A stretch of DNA of 64,000 nt from Streptococcus suis. Its GTDB lineage: Bacteria > Bacillota > Bacilli > Lactobacillales > Streptococcaceae. This document shows positions 1 through 9,400 of the stretch, piece by piece. The stretch lies in the NCBI RefSeq assembly GCF_002964575.1, contig NZ_POQQ01000050.1, forward strand, positions 53,747 to 117,746, written 5' to 3'. A program made the position numbers and the translations under genes. Position 1 is the first letter of the stretch. Each line of letters opens with the position of its first letter. The notes beneath the pieces are model-generated. The model saw only the letters and a program-made list of their open reading frames with translations. It made no database searches and was not told the origin of the DNA.

Positions 1-425
1 AGTTTGCTTGATTGTGCTAAATTTGTCGGCATCTCAAACAGACCAAATGTAAAAAATGACATTACTGAAGATGCAAAATTTCCAACGTTATTTGCAAAGG
101 CAGCACTTTGTTCAGATTCAATAACAGCTATCGATATAGTGGAGAGAATATTTAAAATCAGAAAAGTATCAATGACTCGGAAAGGAATAAAAATCTTTTC
201 ATTTCGATTAATCAAACCAACAATTTCTATAACTGAGCAAACCAAAAATAATGGAGCTATGTTCACTTTTCCGTAGATGTTCAAATTTCCAATTTGAAAA
301 GTAGCATCATACATTACATTAAAAAACGTTGAAATAATAAGCACAATCTGGCTAATCAAAAGAGCTTTTAATATTTTTTCTAATTTCGTTCCACTTGCAT
401 TAAAATTACTAGGCTGTAATTCCAT
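1..425 (-). CDS. Membrane protein of unknown function, C-terminus cut by window edge
   Basis: An open minus-strand frame starts at the ATG at 423-425 (MELQPSNFNASGTKLEK) and stays open to base 1, so at least 141 residues are encoded and the C-terminus is outside the window. Three hydrophobic stretches are visible (about residues 20-40, 52-72 and 82-102), so it is probably an integral membrane protein. I do not recognise the family. It lies directly beyond the 3' end of tRNA-Arg and is transcribed in the same direction, a position where integrated elements often begin. That link to a mobile element is only a suggestion. Confidence 0.6.
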   Translation of the reverse strand, partial: MELQPSNFNASGTKLEKILKALLISQIVLIISTFFNVMYDATFQIGNLNIYGKVNIAPLFLVCSVIEIVGLINRNEKIFIPFRVIDTFLILNILSTISIAVIESEQSAAFANNVGNFASSVMSFFTFGLFEMPTNLAQSSK

Positions 426-461
426 AATATACTCCAAAATATTCCTATTATCTCATCCGTA

Positions 462-533
462 TCTCCCCTGCAGGAATCGAACCTGCAACTAATTCTTAGG
501 AGGAATTTATTATATCCATTTAACTAAGGGAAG
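462..533 (-). tRNA. tRNA-Arg (anticodon CCU)
   Basis: Read on the minus strand, this folds as a 72-nt cloverleaf. The acceptor is CTTCCCT/AGGGGAG with one G-T wobble, the anticodon stem is AATTC/GAATT around loop CTCCTAA, and the T arm is GCAGG-TTCGATT-CCTGC. The loop reads CCU, which decodes the rare Arg codon AGG. No CCA is encoded after the discriminator A. The D-arm is short but contains the expected AGTTAAATGG core. Confidence 0.9.
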
Positions 534-578
534 CTACTCTTCTATTTTACATCATAAAATAGAAGATTGCAAGGTCTG

Positions 579-1253
579 TTAGTCCTTACTGGATGTTCGA
601 TATTTTTCCATTTTCTTTTTAAATAGTTCGGCATTGCTGGGAGCTGTGTAGGAAATAGCGTTAGCTCCTGCTTCAATCACGCGACGAATGGATTCTTCAG
701 TTGGACCACCTGTCGCAATGATGGGGAAGTCTGGGAGAACTTGACGGATTTTTTTCACCACGTTAGGAGTTTCTAATCCACAGGAAACGTTTAAAATATC
801 TACGCCAGCCTCAATTCGTGATAACAAGTCTGCCTTCTCTGAAACGACGGTGTAGATAATGGGAATATCCGCCATCTTGTTAATTTCCTCAATGGTTTTA
901 ACATCCGTAGGACCATTGACCACAACAGCATAAGCCCCTTCTGACTCAGAAAGCAAACTCATATTGGCCGACCGCATTCCTGACGTTAGACCACCTCCAA
1001 CACCAGCTAAAACAGGAACAGAGGCAACCATCATAACGCTTTTGAGAATGGCCGGACTAGGAGTAAAAGGATAAACCGCTAAAACCGCATCTGCATTATG
1101 ATTAGCAATAATCGCCACATCCGTTGTAAATAAAACCGAGCGGATACGGCGACCATAAATACGAATACCACTACATTCCTTTATGATGTCAGGCACCTGC
1201 ACAATATCCTGGCGTAAATCAGACAAAACAGCTGGAATAACTTGCTTACTCAT
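579..1253 (-). CDS. TIM-barrel phosphate-binding protein, function unassigned
   Basis: A 224-residue soluble protein. Regularly spaced beta-alpha units and glycine-rich loops (LAGVGGG near residue 84, IIATGGPTEESIRRVIEAGANAIS near residues 178-202) are typical of phosphate-binding (beta/alpha)8 barrels such as KDPG aldolase or HisF-like enzymes. Streptococcal relatives are usually labelled only as hydrolase or hypothetical. No catalytic lysine set lets me choose a reaction. The start is supported by an upstream GAGGTCG. It is monocistronic, followed by the tRNA-Arg gene on the same strand. Confidence 0.6.
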   Translation of the reverse strand: MSKQVIPAVLSDLRQDIVQVPDIIKECSGIRIYGRRIRSVLFTTDVAIIANHNADAVLAVYPFTPSPAILKSVMMVASVPVLAGVGGGLTSGMRSANMSLLSESEGAYAVVVNGPTDVKTIEEINKMADIPIIYTVVSEKADLLSRIEAGVDILNVSCGLETPNVVKKIRQVLPDFPIIATGGPTEESIRRVIEAGANAISYTAPSNAELFKKKMEKYRTSSKD

Positions 1254-1289
1254 ACTCGACCTCCTCTATGTATAGTCTTTTAGTTTACT

Positions 1290-1450
1290 TTTAGTACTCG
1301 CTTCAAAGGTTCGGGGAACCTTTGAAGGCTGGAGATAGTGCGAACCAAGTTCGCCGCAAAAGAGCCGCAGGCATAACTCAATGCTTTCTAATTTCTAGGC
1401 ATTGACTTGAAACAGTCCCCCAGACTGTTTCAATCAGGCAAGGTGAGTTA
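1290..1450. repeat. Intergenic hairpin repeat in a 370-bp gene-free stretch
   Basis: The gap 1254-1590 has no supported gene. It holds stacked short inverted repeats: AAAGGTTCGGGGAACCTTT near 1305-1325, GCGAACCAAGTTCGC near 1338-1352, and GAAACAGTCCCCCAGACTGTTTC near 1409-1431. Between the first two lies GGCTGGAGATAG, a variant of a motif that recurs (in both orientations) at 38.7-39.2 kb and 45.2 kb. This looks like a modular, non-coding repeat family. Confidence 0.6.
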
Positions 1451-1590
1451 ACGACGTAATAAAAGATAAACTAAATGACGATATATAGTAACAGTATAAC
1501 ATATTTTATGTAGGGAGATATAGTAAACATCTATTCTTGATCGCCCTTTATACATATAGATAGGTCAGATAGGAAGCTAGCTCTTACAAA

Positions 1591-1620
1591 CAAAAAAGAA
1601 GCAACTTTCGCTGCTTCCTC
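1591..1620 (-). terminator. Rho-independent terminator of rplS
   Basis: On the minus strand GAAGCAGCGAAAGTTGCTTC folds into a GC-rich hairpin followed at once by a run of Ts, six bases beyond the rplS stop. Confidence 0.85.
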
Positions 1621-1625
1621 CCATC

Positions 1626-1973
1626 TTAGCGACGGATTTCTTTGATACGCGCTGCTTTACCTTGCAATGCACGTAGGTAGTACAATTTAGCACGACGAAC
1701 TTTACCGTAACGTACTACTTCAATCTTATCAACACGTGGAGTGTGGATTGGGAATGTACGCTCAACACCTACACCACCAGAGATTTTACGTACAGTGTAC
1801 ATTTCTGAGATGCCTTGGCCTTTACGAGAGATAACAACACCCTCGAAAATCTGGATACGTTCGCGGTTACCTTCGACAACCTTAGCGTGAACACGTACAG
1901 TGTCACCAGGACGGAATGAAGGGATGTCAGTACGAAGTTGACCTTCTGTCAAACTTTGGATCAATGGATTCAT
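1626..1973 (-). CDS. rplS: Ribosomal protein L19
   Basis: A 115-residue 50S subunit protein located at the 30S-50S interface. The family signature is plain: [20 protein letters not shown] at the N-terminus, [23 protein letters not shown], and a basic C-terminus with RRAKLYYLR. Length matches bacterial L19. The start follows an AGGAG at good spacing. It stands alone between its own promoter/leader and a strong terminator, so it is probably a monocistronic, leader-controlled gene. Confidence 0.97.
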   Translation of the reverse strand: MNPLIQSLTEGQLRTDIPSFRPGDTVRVHAKVVEGNRERIQIFEGVVISRKGQGISEMYTVRKISGGVGVERTFPIHTPRVDKIEVVRYGKVRRAKLYYLRALQGKAARIKEIRR

Positions 1974-2053
1974 TTTATTCTCCTATCTTTGTCAATCATA
2001 GGTGCTTTTAAACCCAGCGGATAAACTGTATTTTTGTGCGTCCATTACACACA
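1974..2053 (-). ncRNA. Putative L19 leader (5' UTR regulatory RNA) of rplS
   Basis: About 80 nt separate the predicted transcription start from the rplS ATG. The RNA would carry a hairpin TGTGTG/CGCACA with loop TAATGGA, and a second CTAT/ATAG hairpin just before the SD. Firmicute rplS transcripts are known to have a structured L19 leader used for autoregulation. Assignment here rests on position and hairpins, not a covariance-model match. Confidence 0.5.
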
Positions 2054-2059
2054 AAATAG

Positions 2060-2088
2060 ATTATACTAAAATCCTCTTTTCTTGTAAA
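2060..2088 (-). promoter_or_regulatory. rplS promoter
   Basis: TTTACA (2083-2088) and TATAAT (2060-2065) are separated by exactly 17 bp on the minus strand, giving a near-consensus sigma-A promoter 90 bp ahead of rplS. Confidence 0.8.
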
Positions 2089-2107
2089 GAAAAATACTCA
2101 AAATATT

Positions 2108-2137
2108 GAAAAAAACAAGCGAACATTCGCCTGTTTT
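2108..2137 (-). terminator. Terminator downstream of sodA
   Basis: AACAGGCGAATGTTCGCTTGTT followed by Ts on the minus strand. It lies about 170 bp beyond the present sodA stop but directly after the duplicated relic of the sodA 3' end, so it was probably the original sodA terminator. Confidence 0.75.
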
Positions 2138-2148
2138 ACAATCTTATT

Positions 2149-2309
2149 TAGTAGCTTTGTAAAACTCGTCTACCTTATTCCCACTCCTCAGCTACAAGGG
2201 CTTTGCTCCTTGTAGCACGGAAAGCCCGATTAGCTTTCCTAGAGGACTGACTAGTTTTTTCTCGGAAAAAAATCGTTTCCTCGAAAAAACGTCGCAGTAA
2301 GCTAGTAGG
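2149..2309 (-). repeat. sodA 3'-end relic plus inserted hairpin sequence
   Basis: Bases 2149-2180 on the minus strand still encode NKVDEFYKATK-stop, a diverged second copy of the SodA C-terminus ([13 protein letters not shown]). Between relic and gene lie about 120 bp rich in inverted repeats: GCTACAAGG/CCTTGTAGC around 2193-2217 and GGAAAGC/GCTTTCC around 2219-2240. This looks like an insertion or allele-replacement scar. Confidence 0.65.
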
Positions 2310-2921
2310 TTAGTTGCTGAGAGCAGCTTTGTAAAGCTCATCAACTTTGTTCCAGTTGATAATTTCAAAGAAGGCTTTGATGTAGTTTGGACGGACGTTA
2401 CGGTAGTTGAGGTAGTAAGCGTGCTCCCAAACGTCCAATGCCAAGATTGGTTTCAAACCTTGCATGATTGGTGTGTCTTGGTTAGCAGTAGAGATAACTT
2501 CCAACTTGCCATCTTTATTGACAACCAAGAAAGCCCAGCCTGAACCGAAACGAGTTGTTGCTGCTGTAGTGAAGGCTTCTTGGAAGGCATCAAATGAACC
2601 GAAAGTCGCATCAATATCGGCTGACAATTCTGCTGAAATTTCTGTTTTTTCTGGTGAAAGCAATTCCCAGAAAAGTGCGTGGTTGAGGTGACCGCCGCCG
2701 TTGTTGATAAGGGCTTGACGGATGTCCGCAGGAATTTGCTCCACATCTGACAAGAGTGCCACCAAGTCTTCACCAATTTCTGGGTGTTTTTCAAGGGCAG
2801 CATTTGCATTTGCAACATAAGTCGCATGGTGCTTGTCATGGTGCAAGGTCATTGTTTCTGCATCAATATGTGGTTCCAAAGCATCGTAAGCGTATGGAAG
2901 GTCTGGTAAAATAATTGCCAT
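2310..2921 (-). CDS. sodA: Superoxide dismutase [Mn/Fe]
   Basis: A 203-residue cytoplasmic enzyme that dismutates superoxide to peroxide and oxygen. Metal ligands are visible in family motifs: His in [11 protein letters not shown], His in NHALFWELL, and Asp/His in DVWEHAYY. The start [18 protein letters not shown] is preceded by GAGGAG; an upstream in-frame ATG would add 20 unrelated residues and is rejected. The extreme C-terminus appears altered compared with a relic left downstream. Confidence 0.96.
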   Translation of the reverse strand: MAIILPDLPYAYDALEPHIDAETMTLHHDKHHATYVANANAALEKHPEIGEDLVALLSDVEQIPADIRQALINNGGGHLNHALFWELLSPEKTEISAELSADIDATFGSFDAFQEAFTTAATTRFGSGWAFLVVNKDGKLEVISTANQDTPIMQGLKPILALDVWEHAYYLNYRNVRPNYIKAFFEIINWNKVDELYKAALSN

Positions 2922-2994
2922 TTTTGTACTCCTCTGTCTATATGATAACTTTATTGTACTCCATTGTGAGAGCCTTTTCAACTTATTTGTCTGA

Positions 2995-4026
2995 CTAGTT
3001 GCTAGAAATTTTTAGTAAGGCTAGGTCAAATAGATAGTCCTTCTCAAAAACACCTGTCTTAATCTGATAGTCTGTTTCAATCAACAAGGCCACTACCTTT
3101 TTCAGAAATCCAATGGATAGGTAGCGGGAATCTCGAAGGGCAAACTTCACTTGGTAGGGATTAACCTTTCGACCTGTTACGTCAGACAGGTCTACCACTA
3201 TCTGCTGCTCACTCTTACCCTGTTCTTTCAGAAGTTGAACCTGCAAATAGGTGCGGAATTGGGTCAGCATAATGGCGATCAACTTGATTTCATCCTCCCC
3301 CTGTAAGCGTAAGTCACGAACAAGTTGACGGGCCTCGTCGATGTTCGATTGGAGAACCATTTGTGTCAAATCAAAAATATTGTCCTGCAGCGTCTTGGGA
3401 ATAGCGGCATCAATATCTGCCATCCTAATCAGATTTTGTCCCTTGTAAGACTGTAAAAAGGCTAGGTTTTTACTAATTTCTGCAAAATCAAAATTAGATT
3501 TGACCAATAAGTATTGAAAAACATCTGCCGCCATCTGCAAGCCTAGTTGATTGGCCTCTTTTTGAAAATGGTTCTTTAAATCCATTTCTTTCAACGGACT
3601 GGCTTCTAAAACAAGACCATCTCGTTTGAGGAGTTTGACCAGGCGACGCTTGCTGTCCAACTTACCTGGGGCTAGGATGATCAAACGGGTTGTTTCGACA
3701 GGATTTTCCAAATAAGCCTCAAACTGCTTGAGCTCGTCATCCGTCAAATGCCGCTTCTTATCCGTCGTCAAGTCTGCAAAATAATCCAGTATGACCACTT
3801 TTTCATCTGAAAAAAAGGGCAGAGATACCAAATCCAGATCAACCTGACTGTAATCAGCCTCGGACATATCAAAATAGGCAAAACCTAAATCTGCTGGGTC
3901 AAAATCGACCCGTCTTAACAGTAAATCCTTGGCAATCTGATATTGACCAATATCCTCACCGCATAAAAGGGTCAAGGAACCTAATTTTTCTTTTTTTAAC
4001 TTCTCAATCTGTCCAATAATTGTCAT
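2995..4026 (-). CDS. holA: DNA polymerase III delta subunit
   Basis: About 343 residues. Delta opens the beta clamp within the clamp-loader complex. The N-terminus ([30 protein letters not shown]) and the [13 protein letters not shown] and [17 protein letters not shown] segments match streptococcal HolA. The start at 4026 is chosen because GAGGA lies seven bases upstream; two earlier in-frame ATGs give non-homologous tails. It is tandem with sodA, with only about 70 bp between, an arrangement common in streptococci. Confidence 0.92.
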   Translation of the reverse strand: MTIIGQIEKLKKEKLGSLTLLCGEDIGQYQIAKDLLLRRVDFDPADLGFAYFDMSEADYSQVDLDLVSLPFFSDEKVVILDYFADLTTDKKRHLTDDELKQFEAYLENPVETTRLIILAPGKLDSKRRLVKLLKRDGLVLEASPLKEMDLKNHFQKEANQLGLQMAADVFQYLLVKSNFDFAEISKNLAFLQSYKGQNLIRMADIDAAIPKTLQDNIFDLTQMVLQSNIDEARQLVRDLRLQGEDEIKLIAIMLTQFRTYLQVQLLKEQGKSEQQIVVDLSDVTGRKVNPYQVKFALRDSRYLSIGFLKKVVALLIETDYQIKTGVFEKDYLFDLALLKISSN

Positions 4027-4090
4027 ATCATCCTCTATTTCTTCCTCCATTTTACCATAAAAAGACACCCAGCAGGTCACTGGGTGCAGA

Positions 4091-5011
4091 CTAACTGAAT
4101 TTTTTAGCAGTGGATGGAATCGTCAACTTCCTATCTTGCTGGCTTGTAAAGGGAACAAGTGGAGGACGTACTCTTTCCATGTAAGCCATCACTTCTTGAC
4201 CATCTGGTGCCAACTGAAGCAAGGCATAAAAGGGGTCATGGTAAAAGAGGAAGATATAACCCTTTTCATAGGCTTCATGTATCCACTTGGTCTTAGCGGC
4301 AATACTATCCATGGGATAATCATCTACAGCCGCAACCCAAAGCGGATTGCGATGGGCATGGGTCAGTAGTAAATCTGCCAGGTGGATGATGGTTTCCTGC
4401 CCTTGTTTGAGCAATACAAGGCAATGCCCCTTGCTGTGTCCACCTGTCCTGTGCATTTCAATACCTGGAAGGATTTCAATGGAGGAAGCAAAGGTTTTGA
4501 CTTGCGATTGAATGGCTTCCCAATTTTCCTTGAGATAGGTTCCACGAGTACGAGGATTTGGATAACGAACCTCATCCCACTCAATCTCATTGATATAGAT
4601 GGTTGCATTTGGGAAGGTTGACACCAGCTGCCCATCTTTCAATCTGGTCAATCCTCCCGCATGGTCATTGTGCATATGGGTCATTAACACACCATCAATT
4701 TCTTCACAGCTATAGCCCAAGCTAGCCAAGCTCTCAACAACCTTATTTTCAGATAAAACCCCCAGATTTCGTCTAAGCTTGGCATCTAATTTTTCAGTTC
4801 CCAAGCTGCTATCAATCAGGAATTTCTTCTCTTTGTATTCAATCAAAATCGGGTCCGTCAAATCCGCCAGCAAACCATCTTCGGTCGCTGGATAGTATCT
4901 GGACCAAACCGCCTTGGGAACAGGCCCAAACAGGGTACCTGCATCGGTATATTTGTCAGCTCCCCGTAACCAAGTAATCCTCATTTCCCCAAATTCAAAT
5001 TCCTGTAACAT
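4091..5011 (-). CDS. MBL-fold metallo-hydrolase (YtnP-like lactonase family)
   Basis: A 306-residue metallo-beta-lactamase-fold enzyme. The zinc motif THMHNDHAGG (HxHxDH) is near residue 112, and further ligands are expected at the His of RTGGHSKGH and the Asp of IHLADLLL. The overall pattern (long N-terminus with AVWSRYYPATEDG, then ILIDSSLG) resembles YtnP / quorum-quenching lactonases. The substrate is not shown by sequence. A GGAGGGAA precedes the start. It ends 60 bp upstream of holA on the same strand. Confidence 0.8.
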   Translation of the reverse strand: MLQEFEFGEMRITWLRGADKYTDAGTLFGPVPKAVWSRYYPATEDGLLADLTDPILIEYKEKKFLIDSSLGTEKLDAKLRRNLGVLSENKVVESLASLGYSCEEIDGVLMTHMHNDHAGGLTRLKDGQLVSTFPNATIYINEIEWDEVRYPNPRTRGTYLKENWEAIQSQVKTFASSIEILPGIEMHRTGGHSKGHCLVLLKQGQETIIHLADLLLTHAHRNPLWVAAVDDYPMDSIAAKTKWIHEAYEKGYIFLFYHDPFYALLQLAPDGQEVMAYMERVRPPLVPFTSQQDRKLTIPSTAKKFS

Positions 5012-5070
5012 CTTCCCTCCCCTATCTGATGACCATTATACTATAAAATCCTTCCCTAAATCACCTATTC

Positions 5071-5979
5071 TTATTCAACTGGTGGACTATAGAACTTCCG
5101 TATTTCTTCGTAAATAAAATTTTCTGCCTCTCCCACCCGTTTACGATAAGGCCGACATAGCCAGATATTAAAGGGCAAAGCATCGCGAAAGCGCACCACA
5201 GTAAACTGACTTTCATCAATCAATTCCTCAATGCTACTCGGTAAGATGCTGATGATGTCATTTCCAGCCGTTGCAGCAACCAAATAATCCCAAGAAGATG
5301 ACAAATGAAGCCGTTGGATAGTTACATTTTCATCTTTTAATTTCTGAGTAATATTGCTATAGCTGGTAAAGTTTTGATTAAAGGTAGTCATGGGATATGA
5401 TTGCAAATCCGTCCATTCAATCCATTCCTTACCTGCTAGGGGATGGTCTTTATCCATAAGGGCAACGTACTCGTCCTTGTGGATGAGGTGCTGTTCGTAT
5501 TTTTTATCATCGAGATTGGTTGGCTCAATAAGAAGGGCAATATTCAAGTCATTGTCCATAAATTTTTTCCATAAATCCAAGCCACCACCCTCAAAAATCT
5601 CTATATTGATGTTAGGGTAGTTGATGTAAAAGGTTGGCAGAAGCTGGGAAAAATAGGCTCTCAAAATCACGGACGGTACCCCTAGTCGAATAGTCCCTTG
5701 CTGTTTGGCCGCTTCTTTCTGAATTAAATCCTGCATTTCTTCATACCTAGCAATGATTTCTGTGGAAAAGCGGTAAACCATGCGACCTGCTTCCGTCAGA
5801 CCATCCAAACGACCATTTTTCCGATTAAATAATTGAATCCCCTCACTCGCTTCAAAATGTGTGATAAATTGACTTAAAGCAGATTGGCTAATATGAATTT
5901 TCTTGGCTGCAAGGGATAAATTACATCTACACTCCACGATATTGATCAGATACCCCATTTGTACAATATCCATGCCCAT
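5071..5979 (-). CDS. LysR-family transcriptional regulator
   Basis: 302 residues. The N-terminal winged helix-turn-helix is typical (LSLAAKKIHISQSALSQFITHFEASEGIQLFNR, about residues 20-52), followed by a periplasmic-binding-like effector domain. It lies just upstream of, and in line with, the MBL-fold hydrolase gene, so it may regulate it. AGGAG six bases before MGMDIVQ supports the first ATG; MDIVQ two codons later is an alternative. The effector is unknown. Confidence 0.85.
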   Translation of the reverse strand: MGMDIVQMGYLINIVECRCNLSLAAKKIHISQSALSQFITHFEASEGIQLFNRKNGRLDGLTEAGRMVYRFSTEIIARYEEMQDLIQKEAAKQQGTIRLGVPSVILRAYFSQLLPTFYINYPNINIEIFEGGGLDLWKKFMDNDLNIALLIEPTNLDDKKYEQHLIHKDEYVALMDKDHPLAGKEWIEWTDLQSYPMTTFNQNFTSYSNITQKLKDENVTIQRLHLSSSWDYLVAATAGNDIISILPSSIEELIDESQFTVVRFRDALPFNIWLCRPYRKRVGEAENFIYEEIRKFYSPPVE

Positions 5980-6328
5980 ATACTACTCCTCTTTAGGTAA
6001 CTCCCTAAACAATCAAACTCTCCTCTATTAGTCTGGAAGAAATGACTACATAATTGACACAAACAGCTTGCACAACTGGCATTTTGTTTCCTCAGCTTCA
6101 GCCAGCTGTCTGAAAGTGTTTCAAAAACTCCACACTTCGTCACTCAAATCAAGAAAGTTCGACCCGATTTCTAAAAATATAAGGATTTTATAGAAGAGGT
6201 CACAGTAAAATACCTCTTCATTTTTACACGATTTTATTTATATCATTATATCATATGTTTGACTTTTTTGCTAACTTTTTATGGGGATAATCTCTATTTT
6301 CTTAGCAAATCCAGGTTTACAGTAAGAC
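5980..6328. other. Gene-free stretch upstream of the LysR gene
   Basis: No supported gene. A short inverted repeat GAAGAGGT/ACCTCTTC sits at about 6194-6220 and an AT-rich TATAAT-like block at about 6240-6255, which may include the LysR promoter (minus strand). The one frame overlapping the lysR start here has atypical composition and no recognisable protein. Confidence 0.4.
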
Positions 6329-6392
6329 AAAAAGAAACGGACAAACCCGCTTGACTTTCTATAGAAAGCAAGTGTGTTTATCCGTTTTTTAT
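6329..6392 (-). terminator. Long terminator hairpin after the surface protease
   Basis: AAACGGATAAACACACTTGC pairs with a complementary arm across a CTTTCTATAGAAAG tip, with T-rich flanks on both sides. It can act bidirectionally but sits 34 bp past the protease stop. Confidence 0.85.
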
Positions 6393-6425
6393 AGTAATAC
6401 TGGGAGGGGTAAATTAGCTTCCTAC

Positions 6426-9400
6426 TTACTCTGCTTTCTTGCGACCTAGCCAGAAGCCTAGACCTAATGAAGCTAACAAGAAGCCAAAAATATTTAGACT
6501 ATTATGACTTTGACCTGTTTCAGGGAGGCGAGAAGAGCTGGACATTGAGGAAGTTGCACTTGTCAGGCTTCTAACCTGTTCTTCCTTCTGTTGGTGAAAG
6601 ACTACTTGCTGTTGCGCTAATCTTGGTTTAGGCTGGACTTGAGCTAACTCAAGTTGCGACAGGGATATTTCTGGCAATTCTACAGTCAGTCCAGCTCCCT
6701 TGGCCGTCACTAATGGTGGTAAAACACCGACTGGCAAGCTGTGTTGAACACTACTTCCCTTGGCGGTAACGATTGCGGGGAGAACACCTGCTGGCAAGCT
6801 GTGGTGAACGCCACTTCCCTTAGCAGTAACGATAGCAGGGAGAACACCCGCTGGCAAGCTATGTTTGACACCACTTCCCTTGGCGGTAACGATAGCAGGG
6901 AGAACACCCGCTGGCAAGCTGTGTTTGACACCACTTCCCTTGGCAGTAACGATAGCAGGGAGAACACCCGCTGGCAAGCTATGTTTGACACCACTTCCCT
7001 TGGCAGTAACGATTGCGGGGAGAACGCCTGCTGGCAAGCTGTGGTGAACGCCACTCCCCTTGGCAGTAACGATAGCAGGGAGAACACCCTCTGACAAGCT
7101 ATGTTTGACACCCTTGCCATGTTCTGTAAAGAGAATATAAAGAGGAACGGCTACTTCTTCTTGACTAAGGTCATCATAAACAACTCGAACTGTGACAGTG
7201 TGGTCCCCACTGGTCTGTGGAAGAGTACCTAACACTTCCAAATCAACCTGACCAGCTTCGGTTGGCAGACTGATTTGCTTCAAGATTTCTGCCGTGGTCG
7301 CCTCACTAGTGCTAGTTGGTAGGACTTGGGCAGAGCCTGTAACCTGTGCTTGATAGAGATCAGCTTTAGGAAGAACACCGACTGGCAAGCCATGTTTGAC
7401 ACCCTTGCCATGTTCTGTAAAGAGAATATGAAGGGGAACGACTACTTCTTCTTGACTAAGGTCATCATAAACAACTCGAACTGTGATAGTGTGGTCCCCA
7501 CTGGTCTGTGGAAGAGTACCTAACACTTCCAAATTAACCTGACCAACATCACTTGGTAGACTGATTTGCTTCAAAATTTCAGTCTTGGTCGCTTCACTAG
7601 GGCTAGTTGGTAGGACTTGGGCAGAGCCTGTAACCTGTGCTTGATAGCGATCAGCTTTAGGAAGAACACCCGCTGGCAGGCTATGTTTGACACCCTTGCC
7701 ATGTTCTGTAAAGAGAATATGAAGAGGAACGACTACTTCTTCTTGACTAAGGTCATCATAAACAACTCGAACTGTGACAGTGTGGTCGCCACTGGTCTGT
7801 GGAAGAGTACCTAACACTTCCAAATTAACCTGACCAACATCACTTGGTAGACTGATTTGCTTCAAGATTTCTGCCGTGGTTGCTTCACTAGTACTAGTTG
7901 GTAGGACTTGGGCATTGCTTGTAATTTGTGGCTGGAAACGACTTGCTTTTGGCAGAATCAAAACTACTGGAATCTCAATCGTTTTACTGCTAGTAATAGT
8001 AGCCAGCACCGTCCTGTCAAAGTTTGGATCCAACTGGTAGCTACCCTCTGGTGCGCTAGGCAAATCATTCTCGACACCTGTGATAGACTGCCCATCATCA
8101 ACCTGTACCTGTTTCTCTTTTAACAAGAGACCTGACTGAGTAAAGTGCAGGGTTACTGTATGAACTTGTGGTGCCTGAGTCGGCTCTACCAAACGGTAAA
8201 CTAGTCCATCCTTGATCAAGTTAAAACGATTGAACCCATTCTCCAAAGTAATACGTGCAGCAGGAGAAAGCATGCCCTCAACCATTACGTATTCCTTGTT
8301 TACATTCTGAGCTAAGTCCTGTTCAAAGCCTCTAACAAGCACTCCAACTTCCCCATCAATATCTCCTGTTACGTTGAGACTAGATGCTGCTGGAATGATG
8401 ACGGTTCCTTGCCCAGATAGACTACCCAGTCTAACTGGATCATTGGCAATGGTCAACTGAGTCCCTGATTCTAGTTCTAGACCAGTCGAGATTTCAGATA
8501 CCTGATTAGCTAAACTAACATCCGCCTTATTGACCAATTCAAGCGTTTGGATGTTCTGTAGGTTTAGTCCGTAGATGCGTGCAGTATCAATCACAACTGT
8601 ATTATCCCAACTTCCGTTACCGTCAATTGACTTCAGACTGCTAGATTTTGATGTGACCAAAACTGGCTCCGTCACATCTTCTCCATTGACACCTGACAAT
8701 TTGATGCCTTGGTCTACGCTAACAAAATCCGACAGGATAGAAATGGTTACTGGAATGTTACTTACTGAATCAGCATTTCCTGCATAAATGGTGTTAAACC
8801 GTGTGTCTGAATTTCCATTAAGAATGGTAATTTTCCCATGACTGCCTGCTGGTTGACCTGAACGCGAACCGGCAACTAGAGTGGGACGTAAGTCACTTTG
8901 CGCCTGACTCATTGTTGTAGATACCTGATCCAAGGTCAAGTGATAGCCATTGGCATAAATATTGGGTTGTTTACTACCATCTGCTAACATATTTAATGTT
9001 ACATGAGCAAAGGTTACATCAGCCCCCAGCTCCACATCAGGTCCACGGAAGCTTAAACGATGGCCTTGACCATCAATGGTGACAGACTTATCAAGACGGA
9101 AAGGCATGTCCTGACGATGCATGATATTATCAACAAGCTTGATTCTATCCCCGTTTTTTGCTTGGGCAAGAGCGTAGGATAGACTCTGGTAAGGACTATC
9201 AAGAGTGCCGCGACCATCTTGAGATTTCTCATCTCCCTTGGTTACATACAGATCACGCGCTACTTGTTCCTGATAAATGCTAGTACGGAATTCATTTGTA
9301 TCTTTCAAATAAGCCTGGAAGATGCTCTTTTTCAAGTCTTGAACAGCCGAAACCCTGGTGGACAAGGGAACCTTATTAGCAGCATTACTTTTCAGTTGTT

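Noticed and set aside
1..276. Plus-strand 90-residue frame at the window start
   Set aside because: The minus strand carries a better supported membrane-protein frame with start and hydrophobic segments over the same bases.
2453..2839. 128-residue frame overlapping sodA in another frame
   Set aside because: SodA is clearly the real gene here; the alternative product has no recognisable features.
5946..6143. 65-residue frame upstream of and overlapping the LysR gene
   Set aside because: Cysteine- and serine-rich translation without a good SD and overlapping a solid start of the LysR gene.
6700..7115. 60-bp direct repeats as a CRISPR or intergenic satellite
   Set aside because: They are in frame inside the surface-protease gene and encode a regular 20-residue repeat; plus-strand open frames here are shadows of that coding sequence.
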